From a virus, in IMG/VR virus record IMGVR_UViG_3300034108_000621, positions 1-46,009 of that record: DNA of 46,009 nucleotides. One strand, written 5' to 3'. Below, one piece after another: positions 5,404-14,018 of the stretch. Every line of letters begins with the position of its first letter. The stretch's first letter is position 1. The notes beneath the pieces are model-generated. The model saw nothing but the letters and a program-made list of their open reading frames with translations. It made no database searches and was not told where the DNA came from. Both the position numbers and the translations under genes were made by a program.

Positions 5404-6925
5404 TGATGTGCTGTTTGACTATCAAAAGCAAGCTTCCAAACGGATAGCTGAACAGCGACGCATTTTGCTGGCTGACCAGCCAGGATTGGGTAAGACACTA
5501 GAAGTATTGGGAGCATTGGAGCTTGCAGGATTACTTAGCAAGCCAAGCAACATACTTATCCTGACACCTATCATCAACGCTCAGACAACTTGGCGAGACA
5601 GTATCGAACGATTTGTCATGCCCCGCTATGAAGTAAACCTAATTGATGTGTCCAAGGGCACGGCACCTCAGAAGATAAAGGCTATGGGGCAGGTATCCAA
5701 GGGCGTAAACATTGTGCTTGCTAACCACAACGCAATCGATAGACCAAAGGAAGAGCTTAGAGTTTCTAACATTGTCGACATTGACTACGATGCTGTAATC
5801 ATTGACGAGTCGCACATGGTATTGCCAATCAAGAATCCAAGAAGCATGACTAACTTCTGGCGAGGATTGAAACGCATACCTTACAACTCAGATGCAATTC
5901 GTATTGCAATCTCAGGAACACCTGACCGAGGCAAGCTTGAGAATAGATACGGCACATGGTTGTTCCTTGACCCTTGGAAGACCGAGACAAGCAAGTGGGA
6001 TTGGTTGGAGAAGAACTTCGTGATGTATGAGCAGAAGGTTGCTCGCAATCGCACAGTCAAGATGGTGGGTGCATTGCGTTCACGAACTACTTGGACTGAG
6101 AAGGACAAGCAGATGATGATTCGTCGCACCAAGCAGGAAGTATTGCCACAGCTTCCACCTAAGCGATACATCGATGTTGAGCTTGAACTATCCAAGGCAC
6201 AGAAGATTGCATACTTCGACAAGCAAGCAGAAACTAAGCGTGCAGTATTCGACGCCAAGATAGAGGAGCGAGACAACTCCGAGGCTATGGTGTTTGCTAT
6301 CCGTGCCCGCCAGCTGGCTACATGTAGTTGGGTGCCAGCCGATGACACAATGACACCGCTAATTGGTGGCGAGTCATCGAAGCTTGAGTGGTTGCTTGAG
6401 TGGCTAAGTGAGCGAGGCTTCATCGAGCATGATGAGATGGCTGACAACCAAGCCAAGGTCGTAATCGTTTCACAGTTCTCGATGGTGTTGCACTGGCTTC
6501 ACCAGGAGCTGGCTCTCCAGGGAATCAAGTCAGCAATCCTTGATGGTAGTGTGCCATCTGGTAAGCGTGATGAGATACAGCGAATGTTCCAAGACAAGGC
6601 ATCACCTCTTCGCATAGTATTGCTATCAGGCTCCATGGGTGTCGGCATCACGCTCGACGCTGCAGACGATTTGATTATGTTGGATTCACCTTATGACCCC
6701 GACAGAGTTGAACAGATTGAGGACCGTGTTCATCGTGCATCGAACATGCACCATGTCACGATTTGGAATCTAATCGCCAAGGACACGATTGACCAAGCAA
6801 TCGCTGAACGAGTATCAGAACGCTACAAGATTACAAGAGCGATGATGGACGGCACCCGTGGAGTTGACTTTGCACGCAACATAATAAACCTAATAAGAAA
6901 GGATGAAGATGATAACGAAAATTAA
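5393..6925 (+). CDS. SNF2-type DNA helicase/translocase
   Basis: 510 residues covering a complete two-domain superfamily 2 ATPase. Visible motifs: Walker A QPGLGKT (about 28-34), DESH box in VIIDESHMV (about 137-145), SGTP motif III (about 174), and motifs V and VI in the second half (GSMGVGITL, then YDPDRVEQIEDRVHRAS near 444). The order matches SNF2/Rad54-like phage helicases. It probably moves on DNA during replication or recombination. Start is GTG 5393 overlapping the upstream miniprotein; GTG 5408 in frame is possible. It leads the DNA-metabolism block with nuclease, ssDNA-binding protein and primase downstream. Confidence 0.88.
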   Translation: MLFDDVLFDYQKQASKRIAEQRRILLADQPGLGKTLEVLGALELAGLLSKPSNILILTPIINAQTTWRDSIERFVMPRYEVNLIDVSKGTAPQKIKAMGQVSKGVNIVLANHNAIDRPKEELRVSNIVDIDYDAVIIDESHMVLPIKNPRSMTNFWRGLKRIPYNSDAIRIAISGTPDRGKLENRYGTWLFLDPWKTETSKWDWLEKNFVMYEQKVARNRTVKMVGALRSRTTWTEKDKQMMIRRTKQEVLPQLPPKRYIDVELELSKAQKIAYFDKQAETKRAVFDAKIEERDNSEAMVFAIRARQLATCSWVPADDTMTPLIGGESSKLEWLLEWLSERGFIEHDEMADNQAKVVIVSQFSMVLHWLHQELALQGIKSAILDGSVPSGKRDEIQRMFQDKASPLRIVLLSGSMGVGITLDAADDLIMLDSPYDPDRVEQIEDRVHRASNMHHVTIWNLIAKDTIDQAIAERVSERYKITRAMMDGTRGVDFARNIINLIRKDEDDNEN

Positions 6926-7151
6926 GTTTGAACGGCTGGGAGCTAACACCAAGATACCGACGATTCAGTTTTACGGCGATAGCATCTTCGATGTTGTCAA
7001 AGTTATCGAGACCGAGGCAACCAAGGAAGGCATCAATCTAGGGCTAATTGACTACCGTTGGGACCCTATGGGCGACGGTAAGAACTACCTGCTCAGGCAC
7101 GCCTCCAAGTCAGTTATTGGAGTATTTACCATCGAGAATGTCGGTGGGTAG
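6903..7151 (+). CDS. Hypothetical protein (82 residues)
   Basis: ATG within the end of the helicase gene (23-base overlap), after GAAAGGATG that can act as ribosome site; a second Met two codons on is possible. Small alpha/beta protein (YGDSIFDVVKVIETEA..., then IDYRWDPMGDG). No named domain. The position suggests a helper of DNA metabolism, but that is context only. Confidence 0.65.
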   Translation: MKMITKIKFERLGANTKIPTIQFYGDSIFDVVKVIETEATKEGINLGLIDYRWDPMGDGKNYLLRHASKSVIGVFTIENVGG

Positions 7152-7180
7152 TAGTATAGTGATTTACCTAAGGAGACGTA

Positions 7181-7921
7181 ATGCCAGTAAAGATTCTTGA
7201 TGTAGCCCCTAGCGACTACAATCCAAATGACAAGCAAGCCTATGATGCTGCACAGCAGTGGCTCAAACGCATACCAGAACTATTCATCACCGACAGAGCT
7301 AGACAAACCGTTATCGGTATCAGCGAGGTTGGTATGGATTGCCGTAAATGCGTAGCTCGTAAGCTCGCTGAGAAACCTCGCACGCCAGATGGCTCATGGT
7401 TTCCTTTTATTGGCACCGCCGTCCACGAACAGCTAGAGCTTGGCTTTGCACGCTGGACCGATGACTACAAACTCGAAGAGAGATTGTTTGTCCACGAATA
7501 CAAGAACCTAAAACTTGCTGGCTCATGCGACATGTTTGCCTACAAAGCTGGTGTCGTCAACGATTGGAAGGTTGTTGGTGAGCGTGCTATCAAAGAAGCA
7601 GCGCAGGGCAAGATAAAGAACCAGTATCGTGTCCAGGCGATGCTCTACGGCCTCGGATGGAAAAAGAAAGGCTTCGATGTGACTCATGTCGCATTGTCCT
7701 TCTTACCGAGAGACAAAGATTTGCCAGAAGCCCAAGTAGTGATGCTTCGCTACGATGAAGAGCTGGCTATGAAAGCTCTAGCAGAGCTAGAGATAATGAT
7801 TGATGCAGCTGAGCTAGTTGGCTGGGATGCAGTAATCGAGAAACAACCAAAAGCTTCCTTCTGCTGGGATTGCAAAAAGTATGAACAGCAGGATGAAGGC
7901 GATGTATCATCGCTAATCTAA
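7181..7921 (+). CDS. Cas4-like PD-(D/E)XK exonuclease
   Basis: 246 residues. The RecB-type nuclease core is visible: GTAVHEQLE (His about 82), GSCDMF (Asp 117), DWK (128-130) and the QAMLYG motif (Gln 152). Cys 54 and 57 (CRKC) at the front and Cys 228 and 231 (CWDC) at the back could hold an iron-sulfur cluster, as in Cas4 and AddB nucleases. Cas4-family exonucleases are widespread in actinobacteriophages, usually beside replication genes as here. Likely role: processing DNA ends for recombination or replication. AAGGAG lies seven bases before ATG. Confidence 0.82.
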   Translation: MPVKILDVAPSDYNPNDKQAYDAAQQWLKRIPELFITDRARQTVIGISEVGMDCRKCVARKLAEKPRTPDGSWFPFIGTAVHEQLELGFARWTDDYKLEERLFVHEYKNLKLAGSCDMFAYKAGVVNDWKVVGERAIKEAAQGKIKNQYRVQAMLYGLGWKKKGFDVTHVALSFLPRDKDLPEAQVVMLRYDEELAMKALAELEIMIDAAELVGWDAVIEKQPKASFCWDCKKYEQQDEGDVSSLI

Positions 7922-7956
7922 TAAACACTAAAAACAAGATAAGGTAAATAAATCAC

Positions 7957-8598
7957 ATGGTTGAATACAATGAGGCACTACCAGACCCAAACTCCCTATT
8001 GGGAACAAAGTCTGTTCCTTCACTATCCTTCAAGGATGTTGAAGTAGGCACCCGCTTTGAGGGTACTATCACCGACCTGAGAACTGTTCAGGTTAGAAAC
8101 TATGACGACCCGAACAAACTAGAGTTCTGGGACGACGGCAAGCCAAAGCTTCAGATTGAAGTGACGATTGCTACCGACTACAACGACCCATCACTAGATG
8201 AAGATGACGGCACTCGCCGTGTCTATCTATTTGGTCAGAAACTTCAGGCTGCAAAGGCTGAGATGAAAGCCAAGGGTATCGACAAGCTGGAGAAGGGATT
8301 CAAGTTCGCTATTGAGTTCACTGGCACCAAGCCATCCAGCAACAAGCGCTACAACGACGTAAAGCTGTACGCTATTGAGGTCACCCCCTCAAAATCTAAC
8401 CCTGATGTAGACGCATTGCTAGGTGACATGGGCGCTAAGCCTGTCGCATCGGCAGGTAAAGCATCTGGTGCTAAACTATCTGCAGCACAGGTAGAGAAGG
8501 CCCAGAAGCTAGCATCAGCTGGTTTTGTGGCTAGCGAGATTGCTGAGACAATGGGAGTTTCTGAAGACTCCGTAGCCTCAGTGCTCGATACCTTCTAG
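7957..8598 (+). CDS. ssb: Single-stranded DNA-binding protein, actinophage OB-fold type
   Basis: 213 residues. SLSFKDVEVGTRFEGTITDL opens an OB-like barrel (about 22-125), followed by EFWDDGKPKLQIEVTI and a strand-rich region, a pattern shared with ssDNA-binding proteins of mycobacteriophages. A linker rich in Ala and Lys follows (about 150-175), then a short C-terminal HTH-like helix pair (ASEIAETMGVSEDSVASVL). It lies between the nuclease and the primase. The usual acidic tip of bacterial SSB is not evident. A GC-rich hairpin follows the stop. Confidence 0.72.
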   Translation: MVEYNEALPDPNSLLGTKSVPSLSFKDVEVGTRFEGTITDLRTVQVRNYDDPNKLEFWDDGKPKLQIEVTIATDYNDPSLDEDDGTRRVYLFGQKLQAAKAEMKAKGIDKLEKGFKFAIEFTGTKPSSNKRYNDVKLYAIEVTPSKSNPDVDALLGDMGAKPVASAGKASGAKLSAAQVEKAQKLASAGFVASEIAETMGVSEDSVASVLDTF

Positions 8599-8611
8599 GT
8601 CCACCCCCACA

Positions 8612-8649
8612 GGGAGCCCAGTGTTATGAACGGATAATGCTGGGCTCCC
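8612..8649. terminator. Ten-base-pair hairpin between ssb and primase
   Basis: GGGAGCCCAG at 8612-8621 pairs perfectly with CTGGGCTCCC at 8640-8649 around an 18-base loop. The following ACCAATCTTTAC has no continuous U-tract. It may be a partial terminator or a stabilising stem that lets ssb be expressed above the primase. Confidence 0.5.
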
Positions 8650-8673
8650 ACCAATCTTTACGAAAGGATAACT

Positions 8674-11184
8674 ATGGCTATCACCAAGCCATTCCAAGAG
8701 CTACTAGAGCGACTTGGAAGAGACTCCGATGAATCACTAGCGGTCTGCTATCAGTCAGCCACACAGGGCTTCAGGGTCAAGAAGACTAAGGTTCAGCACG
8801 CCGACATAGTTGTCGAGGCACTGAACGACCTCAACGCAAACGTATGGTTTGAGATAAACCCATCCGATGCAGAACTCCGAGCACGTGCTGAGGACATCAC
8901 CAGGCTCGCTGCAGTATGGATTGACATTGATTACAAGCAAGGTGGTATCCAGAATGAAGCATCGGCTAAAGAACTTATCGACTTGCTTACAAGTCTCATT
9001 GGTGTGTCTCCTACTGCTGTTGTACATTCGGGGCATGGGCTACAGCCATACTGGGCGATTGACCCCGAAGAAGAACTTACCCAAGAGCAGTCAGCTGGGC
9101 TTATTCAACGCTGGGGTGCATTCGTTCGGTGGTTGGCTGCTTCGCAAGGCGGGCAGATTGACTCGGTGTTCGACCTGCCCCGTATCTTCAGAGCGCCTGG
9201 CAGCGTTAACCACAAGGATGTGGCTAATCCAGTACAAGTACGTGTAGATTTCCCAGACAACTGGAGACCGCTTAGCTACGAAGAGATTCACGAGATTCTA
9301 ATTGCTCATGGCTTTGCAAGCGTCGTCACGATGCCTGATAGCTTTGATAAGATTTCGGAGCACAACGAGTGGGAGTTCGCTACCCAAGACTGCCACTGGG
9401 TTGGCAACTTATTCAGCTCAGTAAAGCCATCCAACGGTGTGCCTAAGTCTCGTCACGGTTGGTTGCTTCAGCAACTTGTCAAGATAAATGCAGCTCACCG
9501 CAACGGATGTATTACCGAAGCGTCAGCCAATCTGATGCTTGAGGTACTCACAGAGCGATTCAAGTTCTTCTTGACCCAAGCACCTTCCCGACAAATCAAC
9601 CAAGGTGAGATAGCTGGCGCTAACAAGTGGGCTATTGCCAAGATTGAAACGATGAGCGAAGCCAAGCTAAAAGAAGAGCTTCGTGGACACGAGCACAAGG
9701 ATTTATTCACAGGTAGCCCAGAAGACGCCCTCTTCGAGCGCCCAGCAGACGGTCAGTACGATGATGACGAGCTAGCCCAGATTTACAAGGATAGCTACGG
9801 AACCTACGGCAAGACTGACGCTGCTAACGCTCGCAGACTGGTCTACTTTATGCGTGGCGATTACAAGTACGTGACAGATGTCGGATGGCACCGCTGGGAC
9901 TCGACTAGGTATGTGCTTGACAAGGAAAAAGCAATCATGCAGACTGCTATTGATGCAGCTGAGTTTGTACAAGAAACTGCACCACCTCCAGACCAGATGA
10001 AATGGGCTGAGGCATCAACCAATAGAGACAGGATACAAAATGCCATTATCATTGCTGGGACCGACGATGAAGTCCTTGTCCATGCAGTCGAACTGGATGC
10101 GGAGGCGAATGCTCTCTGTACTCCTAGCGGGATTGTCAATCTCCGAACAGGTGAGATTAGGGATGCAGTCAAGGGTGTTGACCTCAACACTCGGCAGACG
10201 GCTGTCCCTGCCAGAGATATTCCTACTCCGCTTTGGAACGAGTTCCTCAGGGAAGTGGTTGAAGATGAGGATAGGATTGCGTACCTGCAAGAACTGTTCG
10301 GGGCGACGCTGTTCGGGGATTCACGGTATCACGTTCTTCCTGTTCTAGTCGGAACTGGAGCCAACGGTAAGTCCACACTGCTTGATGTAGTGTCAGGCAT
10401 CCTTGGCGATTACTCTGCTTCGATGCCAGAAAACTTTTTGCTTGATACAAGTAGCACAGCTCACCCAACTGAGATTGCACGTCTTCGTGGAGTTAGGCTA
10501 GCTGTAGCCTCTGAGACCAGGCCTGATGGCAAGTTCAACGAATCTCGTGTGAAGATGCTTACTGGTGGCGACATGCTCTCAGCACGCTTTATGAACCAGA
10601 ACTTCTTTGACTTCAAGCCAACCCACACTTTGTTCTTGGCAGTAAACCACTTGCCAGAAGTAAAATCTGGTGGTGATGGCTTCTGGAGAAGACTTCGTAA
10701 GTTTGACTTCCGCAAAACAGTGCCAGTTGAGAAGCGCAAAGAGAACCTAGCTGAGACGCTGGTTGAGCAAGAAGGCGCTGGAATCCTACACTGGATGGTT
10801 CAAGGTGCTGTACGCATCACCAACCAGGGCATGACAGAGCCTGAGTCAATTCGCCTGGCTACCCAGTCCTACCGTCACGAGGAAGACCACATTGCAAAGT
10901 TCATCGACGAGAAGATTCTGGTATCAGACACCTCCTCAGTCACCAAGACAGCCGTATTCAATGCCTACCGAGACTGGTGTTCAGATAATGGAGAGCGTCC
11001 AATCACCCAGAATAGCTTCGCCAGAGAGCTTCGCTCTCGCTTAGGTATCAGCGAATCTGAATCTGTTGGCTACAAAATGTTTGTAGGAATTGAGCTTCTC
11101 AAGATAGACTCAATAAGCAACGAAATGGCTGTACAGGAAATGATGGGAACGCTGGATGATGAGCCCGACAAATACTGGCGCTGA
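8674..11184 (+). CDS. Primase-helicase (archaeo-eukaryotic primase plus D5-type helicase)
   Basis: 836 residues. The N-terminal part shows a prim-pol pattern: VWIDIDYK (about 81-88) with catalytic-type Asp pair, VVHSGHGLQPYWAI (about 112), and the RIFRAPGSVNHK block (about 173). The second half is a superfamily 3 (D5) helicase: Walker A GTGANGKST (about 560), Walker B-like RLAVASE, sensor FLAVNHLPEV, and arginine region FWRRLRKFDF. A C-terminal HTH-like segment (TQNSFARELRSRLG) follows. Such fusions start and unwind replication in phages, satellites and plasmids. No DNA polymerase is seen in the window, so host polymerase is the likely elongating enzyme. Confidence 0.88.
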   Translation: MAITKPFQELLERLGRDSDESLAVCYQSATQGFRVKKTKVQHADIVVEALNDLNANVWFEINPSDAELRARAEDITRLAAVWIDIDYKQGGIQNEASAKELIDLLTSLIGVSPTAVVHSGHGLQPYWAIDPEEELTQEQSAGLIQRWGAFVRWLAASQGGQIDSVFDLPRIFRAPGSVNHKDVANPVQVRVDFPDNWRPLSYEEIHEILIAHGFASVVTMPDSFDKISEHNEWEFATQDCHWVGNLFSSVKPSNGVPKSRHGWLLQQLVKINAAHRNGCITEASANLMLEVLTERFKFFLTQAPSRQINQGEIAGANKWAIAKIETMSEAKLKEELRGHEHKDLFTGSPEDALFERPADGQYDDDELAQIYKDSYGTYGKTDAANARRLVYFMRGDYKYVTDVGWHRWDSTRYVLDKEKAIMQTAIDAAEFVQETAPPPDQMKWAEASTNRDRIQNAIIIAGTDDEVLVHAVELDAEANALCTPSGIVNLRTGEIRDAVKGVDLNTRQTAVPARDIPTPLWNEFLREVVEDEDRIAYLQELFGATLFGDSRYHVLPVLVGTGANGKSTLLDVVSGILGDYSASMPENFLLDTSSTAHPTEIARLRGVRLAVASETRPDGKFNESRVKMLTGGDMLSARFMNQNFFDFKPTHTLFLAVNHLPEVKSGGDGFWRRLRKFDFRKTVPVEKRKENLAETLVEQEGAGILHWMVQGAVRITNQGMTEPESIRLATQSYRHEEDHIAKFIDEKILVSDTSSVTKTAVFNAYRDWCSDNGERPITQNSFARELRSRLGISESESVGYKMFVGIELLKIDSISNEMAVQEMMGTLDDEPDKYWR

Positions 11185-11803
11185 CCCTTGCTTTAGTTGC
11201 AGGGCTGGATACCATAACGAATGCGAAATGGTTTGGAAATTTGAGGATGTTGACTGCTGTTGCGGTGGTGAAGTAAAGTTCACGGCAACAGGGGAAGTTA
11301 AGGACAATGGGCAAGATGAAGGAATACAGGGACATAGCTCGTCATCAGAAGGAATTGATACGGGCTATATCTCAGATGGATACGATGGAAACAAGTCACT
11401 GGCTGACTACAAAGACCCAATCTCCACGGGTAGAAAACGTGCAGCGGAAATGTACCCTATCCAAGCTGGCATGGTTTGTGAGTGGGCTGGTCTTAAGTTC
11501 GCTGGTGGTGGTGTTGTTCCCATTGTTGGCTGTGTAGGCAGACCAGCATCAGACAGGCATCATGGGCCTGACAAGAACACAATGAACAATGCACCGTCAA
11601 ACATGCACAGGATTTGCGATTACTGCCACAACACTTGGCACGCTGCCAATGACCCATTCTATGGCGAGCGCCCAGAACATACTCAGCCGTTTATTCCAAA
11701 GGGGAAACAAGGCGATGATTGGTTTTTACACGATTCAACTACGAAGGCGACCACTGCGGAAATACTTGAGGCAGAAGCTAAACGTGTTGAGGAGATGGGC
11801 TAG
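11156..11803 (+). CDS. HNH-type zinc protein, candidate endonuclease
   Basis: 215 residues, overlapping the primase by 29 bases. An N-terminal Cys cluster (CFSC...HNEC...CCCGG) is a probable zinc site. The C-terminal half has DRHHGPDKNTMNN (about 131), then HRICDYCHNTWHAAN, matching an HNH nuclease core (DRHH, N, H with CxxC knuckles). Phage HNH proteins nick or cut DNA in packaging, recombination or homing; which applies cannot be told. It ends the rightward early block and meets the minus-strand phosphoesterase by 4 bases. Confidence 0.72.
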   Translation: MMSPTNTGADPCFSCRAGYHNECEMVWKFEDVDCCCGGEVKFTATGEVKDNGQDEGIQGHSSSSEGIDTGYISDGYDGNKSLADYKDPISTGRKRAAEMYPIQAGMVCEWAGLKFAGGGVVPIVGCVGRPASDRHHGPDKNTMNNAPSNMHRICDYCHNTWHAANDPFYGERPEHTQPFIPKGKQGDDWFLHDSTTKATTAEILEAEAKRVEEMG

Positions 11804-12768
11804 CCCTTGGCTACAAACTTCTGTCCTCGGAAGTAAGCAACGCCATCATTAATCTGCACTAACTCAAAGAACTCTTTTCCGTCGTCATCGATGGTGACTA
11901 CTGTGACTCCCTGTTGCCAGTTCTCGTAATGCTTAGCTGCTGTTCCATCAATCTTTGTGCTTCCGTTGACACTGGGTACTGACCCATCCACTTTGCAAAG
12001 ACATCCTGGACTAACTGCGATTGATTTGATTGGTCCACTTCTATCAAAGACTGTTCGGCTTTGTAGCTCTTGTCTGTGAACGTGTCCAAAGATTGTGGAG
12101 ATGTGAGGGGTATCGTTTGTATAGGCTGCAGCGGTGGAACCATTGCTCCGTACCTTAGTGCCATGAATCGCACGAAGGGTTTCGCTAAGCCAGTAAGCAC
12201 CCGCTGGGTAAGCGTCAATGTATTCAACCCCAATCTCATCAAGTCGTAGAAGGTAAGGAATGCTCATTACTGGCAGTTCCTCAGCATTGGCACGCTTTAG
12301 TCCCCATGCACTAGCCGTATTAATCATAATGAATTTCTCCATACGGCGGTCATGATTTCCTTCGATAAGGACGATGTGGGCATTTGGCCCTGCAGCTGCA
12401 CGCTGCTCCTGCAAGAACTTATGGCCTCTGTCAAAGGCAGATTGGGTAGTGCCAGCAAAGGCAGCTTCTTGCTCGAAGCGCCCTTGGCTAGGTAGGTCTA
12501 GGAAGTCACCTAAGTTGATTACGCCGTCAATGCGGTCATTGTGATAAAGCCAGTTGGTGATTTGCAAGGCAACATCCATTGCCTTCTCATCATGGAAAGA
12601 TAGCCACTTGCCATCAATGTGGCGATACCCAATCTGTGGGTCAGGCAGGATAGACCAAACTTTATGTTTGCTCTTTACCTTTTTAGGCTCTTTGGGGTTG
12701 TTGATGTAGACAGGCTTAGCTGGCTGTACTAAGTTCCACTCTGGCTGAGGCTGTAGTTTCTCAAGCAC
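11800..12768 (-). CDS. Calcineurin-like metallophosphoesterase
   Basis: 322 residues with the metallophosphoesterase series: DPQIG (43-47), GDFLD (87-91), GNHDRR (137-142) and a late GHVH motif (about 224). These residues bind two metals in the Mre11/SbcD and calcineurin-type fold. The phage substrate may be DNA or nucleotides; no second nuclease subunit is nearby. It overlaps the small HTH gene upstream by 8 bases and is the last gene of this minus-strand unit. Confidence 0.82.
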   Translation of the reverse strand: MLEKLQPQPEWNLVQPAKPVYINNPKEPKKVKSKHKVWSILPDPQIGYRHIDGKWLSFHDEKAMDVALQITNWLYHNDRIDGVINLGDFLDLPSQGRFEQEAAFAGTTQSAFDRGHKFLQEQRAAAGPNAHIVLIEGNHDRRMEKFIMINTASAWGLKRANAEELPVMSIPYLLRLDEIGVEYIDAYPAGAYWLSETLRAIHGTKVRSNGSTAAAYTNDTPHISTIFGHVHRQELQSRTVFDRSGPIKSIAVSPGCLCKVDGSVPSVNGSTKIDGTAAKHYENWQQGVTVVTIDDDGKEFFELVQINDGVAYFRGQKFVAKG

Positions 12769-12982
12769 AAGCGCACTTTCTCGACCTGTGTAATCTCACT
12801 TGCTCATCATAACACTTGAAGCCACGCTCAGTGAGTTCTTTGGCTAGCCCTACATTGCTCCACCGAACATCGGCAAGGCTATCGTCAAGTATCTTGAGGT
12901 CTTTAGCAGATAGTGTATCCCTGGCGTTCTTATAGAACGCACAGATGTCTTCTCTTATAGGCGGGGTAAGGCCTTCTAACAT
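12761..12982 (-). CDS. Small HTH DNA-binding protein, actinophage type
   Basis: 73 residues from ATG 12982 (MLEGLTPPIRED), chosen because AAGGAG lies six bases before it; an ATG five codons upstream overlaps that site. The pattern DVRWSNVGLAKELTERGF followed by V..HR..KCAC resembles a small HTH family frequent in actinobacteriophages, which ends in a Cys-x-Cys tail. Probably DNA-binding, possibly in replication or packaging control. Co-transcribed with the phosphoesterase. Confidence 0.68.
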   Translation of the reverse strand: MLEGLTPPIREDICAFYKNARDTLSAKDLKILDDSLADVRWSNVGLAKELTERGFKCYDEQVRLHRSRKCACA

Positions 12983-13011
12983 GCTCGTCTCCTTCATGTA
13001 TCCCTTGAAGC

Positions 13012-13038
13012 TTAGTAGCCCCTATAGAGCCCTGTCAA
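13012..13038 (-). promoter_or_regulatory. Candidate minus-strand promoter for the HTH-phosphoesterase unit
   Basis: On the minus strand TTGACA (13033-13038) is followed after 15 bases by TACTAA (13012-13017), about 30 bases before the HTH gene start. The -35 is perfect; the short spacer lowers confidence. A hairpin terminator sits directly upstream, which suits a separate transcription start. Confidence 0.4.
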
Positions 13039-13045
13039 GCATCCT

Positions 13046-13070
13046 AAAAGGGTGAGTTTTAGTCCCTTTT
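13046..13070 (-). terminator. Intrinsic terminator after the holin-like gene
   Basis: AAAAGGG and CCCTTTT arms (13046-13052 and 13064-13070) flank an 11-base loop that contains the holin stop codon. On the minus strand the right arm ends in TTTT. The A-run and T-run make it usable in both directions, but no plus-strand gene reads into it. Confidence 0.5.
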
Positions 13071-13310
13071 GCTAGGCTTTGAGTCCTTGTCGGCAATCTT
13101 ACCAAAGCTCTTGTTGATTTCATCAGCGTCAATCCTGCCGTCTGCTAGGTAGGACCTAGACAGCTCCTGGGCAACGTCGATGATTCCAGCAAAGGCAGCC
13201 ATAGCGACAGCCTGAGCTACCTCTAGTCCGATTACGGCTCCACCTACGAAGATACCAGTGACCTTCAGGACGATTACTGCAAATGTTCTACGAGCGATGT
13301 CTAACCACAT
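13059..13310 (-). CDS. Holin candidate (actinophage-type membrane protein)
   Basis: 83 residues. Hydrophobic residues 8-45 (FAVIVLKVTGIFVGGAVIGL, then AQAVAMAAFAGIIDV) can make one or two membrane spans. The C-terminal tail carries DGRIDADEINKSF, an acidic EF-hand-like pattern seen in membrane and holin-type proteins of actinobacteriophages. It lies 3 bases after the endolysin gene in the same operon, which favours a holin. The number of spans and lytic function are not proven. Confidence 0.65.
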   Translation of the reverse strand: MWLDIARRTFAVIVLKVTGIFVGGAVIGLEVAQAVAMAAFAGIIDVAQELSRSYLADGRIDADEINKSFGKIADKDSKPSKRD

Positions 13311-13313
13311 GGC

Positions 13314-13937
13314 TTACTTCCTTGTCTTTTTAGTGTTAACAGTTGGCTTAGCTGTCTCTACTTTTTGGACTGGTCCATGCACTGGGGCAGGTAATACCTC
13401 ACCAGTGTCAGGAGTTGCCATGTTTATTGATTGCTTTAGCTCCCATTGTTCGATGGTTGCTCTAACAAACTTTAGCGGGTCTACAAAGCCCTTACCGTCT
13501 GATGTCCAGCGGTGGACCTTACCCTTGCAAATCTCGAAGTGTAAGTGGCGACCAGCAGATGCGCCAGTGTTGCCCATGATACCAAGTCTGGTTCCAGCCT
13601 TGACCTTCTCGCCCTTGGTAACGGTCAGAGAGTTCTCGACCATGTGGGCGTAGCGGGCTACGTACCATTCGCCATTAATCTTGGAACGGATGTCTACGTA
13701 CCATCCAACTCCACCAAGGGAGCCATCGGCGTTCTTTAGCTTAGAAGTGCCAGCTGCAATGACTGTGCCATCGTGCCAGGCTTCGTTCCAAATCTTGGCC
13801 TTAGGGCCCCAAAGGTCAACGCCATTATGATGTTTTTTGTATCCTTCTATAGGATGCACACGGTACCCAAAGGGGCTCGTAACTTTCCAGTCTTTCTTGA
13901 ATACGCCATCAAGGGGCATCTGAGGTTTAGTTTGCAT
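13314..13937 (-). CDS. M23 peptidase endolysin (LytM-like)
   Basis: 207 residues. The M23 zinc-peptidase core is complete: SPFGYRVHPI (about 21-30), HHNGVD (H37-x3-D41), YAHM (about 97) and HLHFE (131-135). This family cuts peptide cross-bridges in peptidoglycan. No signal peptide is seen, so it would need a holin, which follows downstream. The final 50 residues are Pro/Lys-rich and lack a recognised wall-binding repeat. It could also be a virion peptidase, but the holin neighbour favours lysis. Confidence 0.85.
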   Translation of the reverse strand: MQTKPQMPLDGVFKKDWKVTSPFGYRVHPIEGYKKHHNGVDLWGPKAKIWNEAWHDGTVIAAGTSKLKNADGSLGGVGWYVDIRSKINGEWYVARYAHMVENSLTVTKGEKVKAGTRLGIMGNTGASAGRHLHFEICKGKVHRWTSDGKGFVDPLKFVRATIEQWELKQSINMATPDTGEVLPAPVHGPVQKVETAKPTVNTKKTRK

Positions 13938-14018
13938 ACCCCTATTGTACCAGACTACCTAGCCTAGCCTAAAGTTATGCTAGGCTCTGAATAACCGAAA
14001 ATGTTTAGGAGACAAAAC

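Noticed and set aside
5881-6456. A 191-residue minus-strand ORF inside the helicase gene
   Set aside because: It is Ser/Leu/Arg-rich shadow coding opposite a complete SNF2 helicase with intact motifs, and it lacks a ribosome site.
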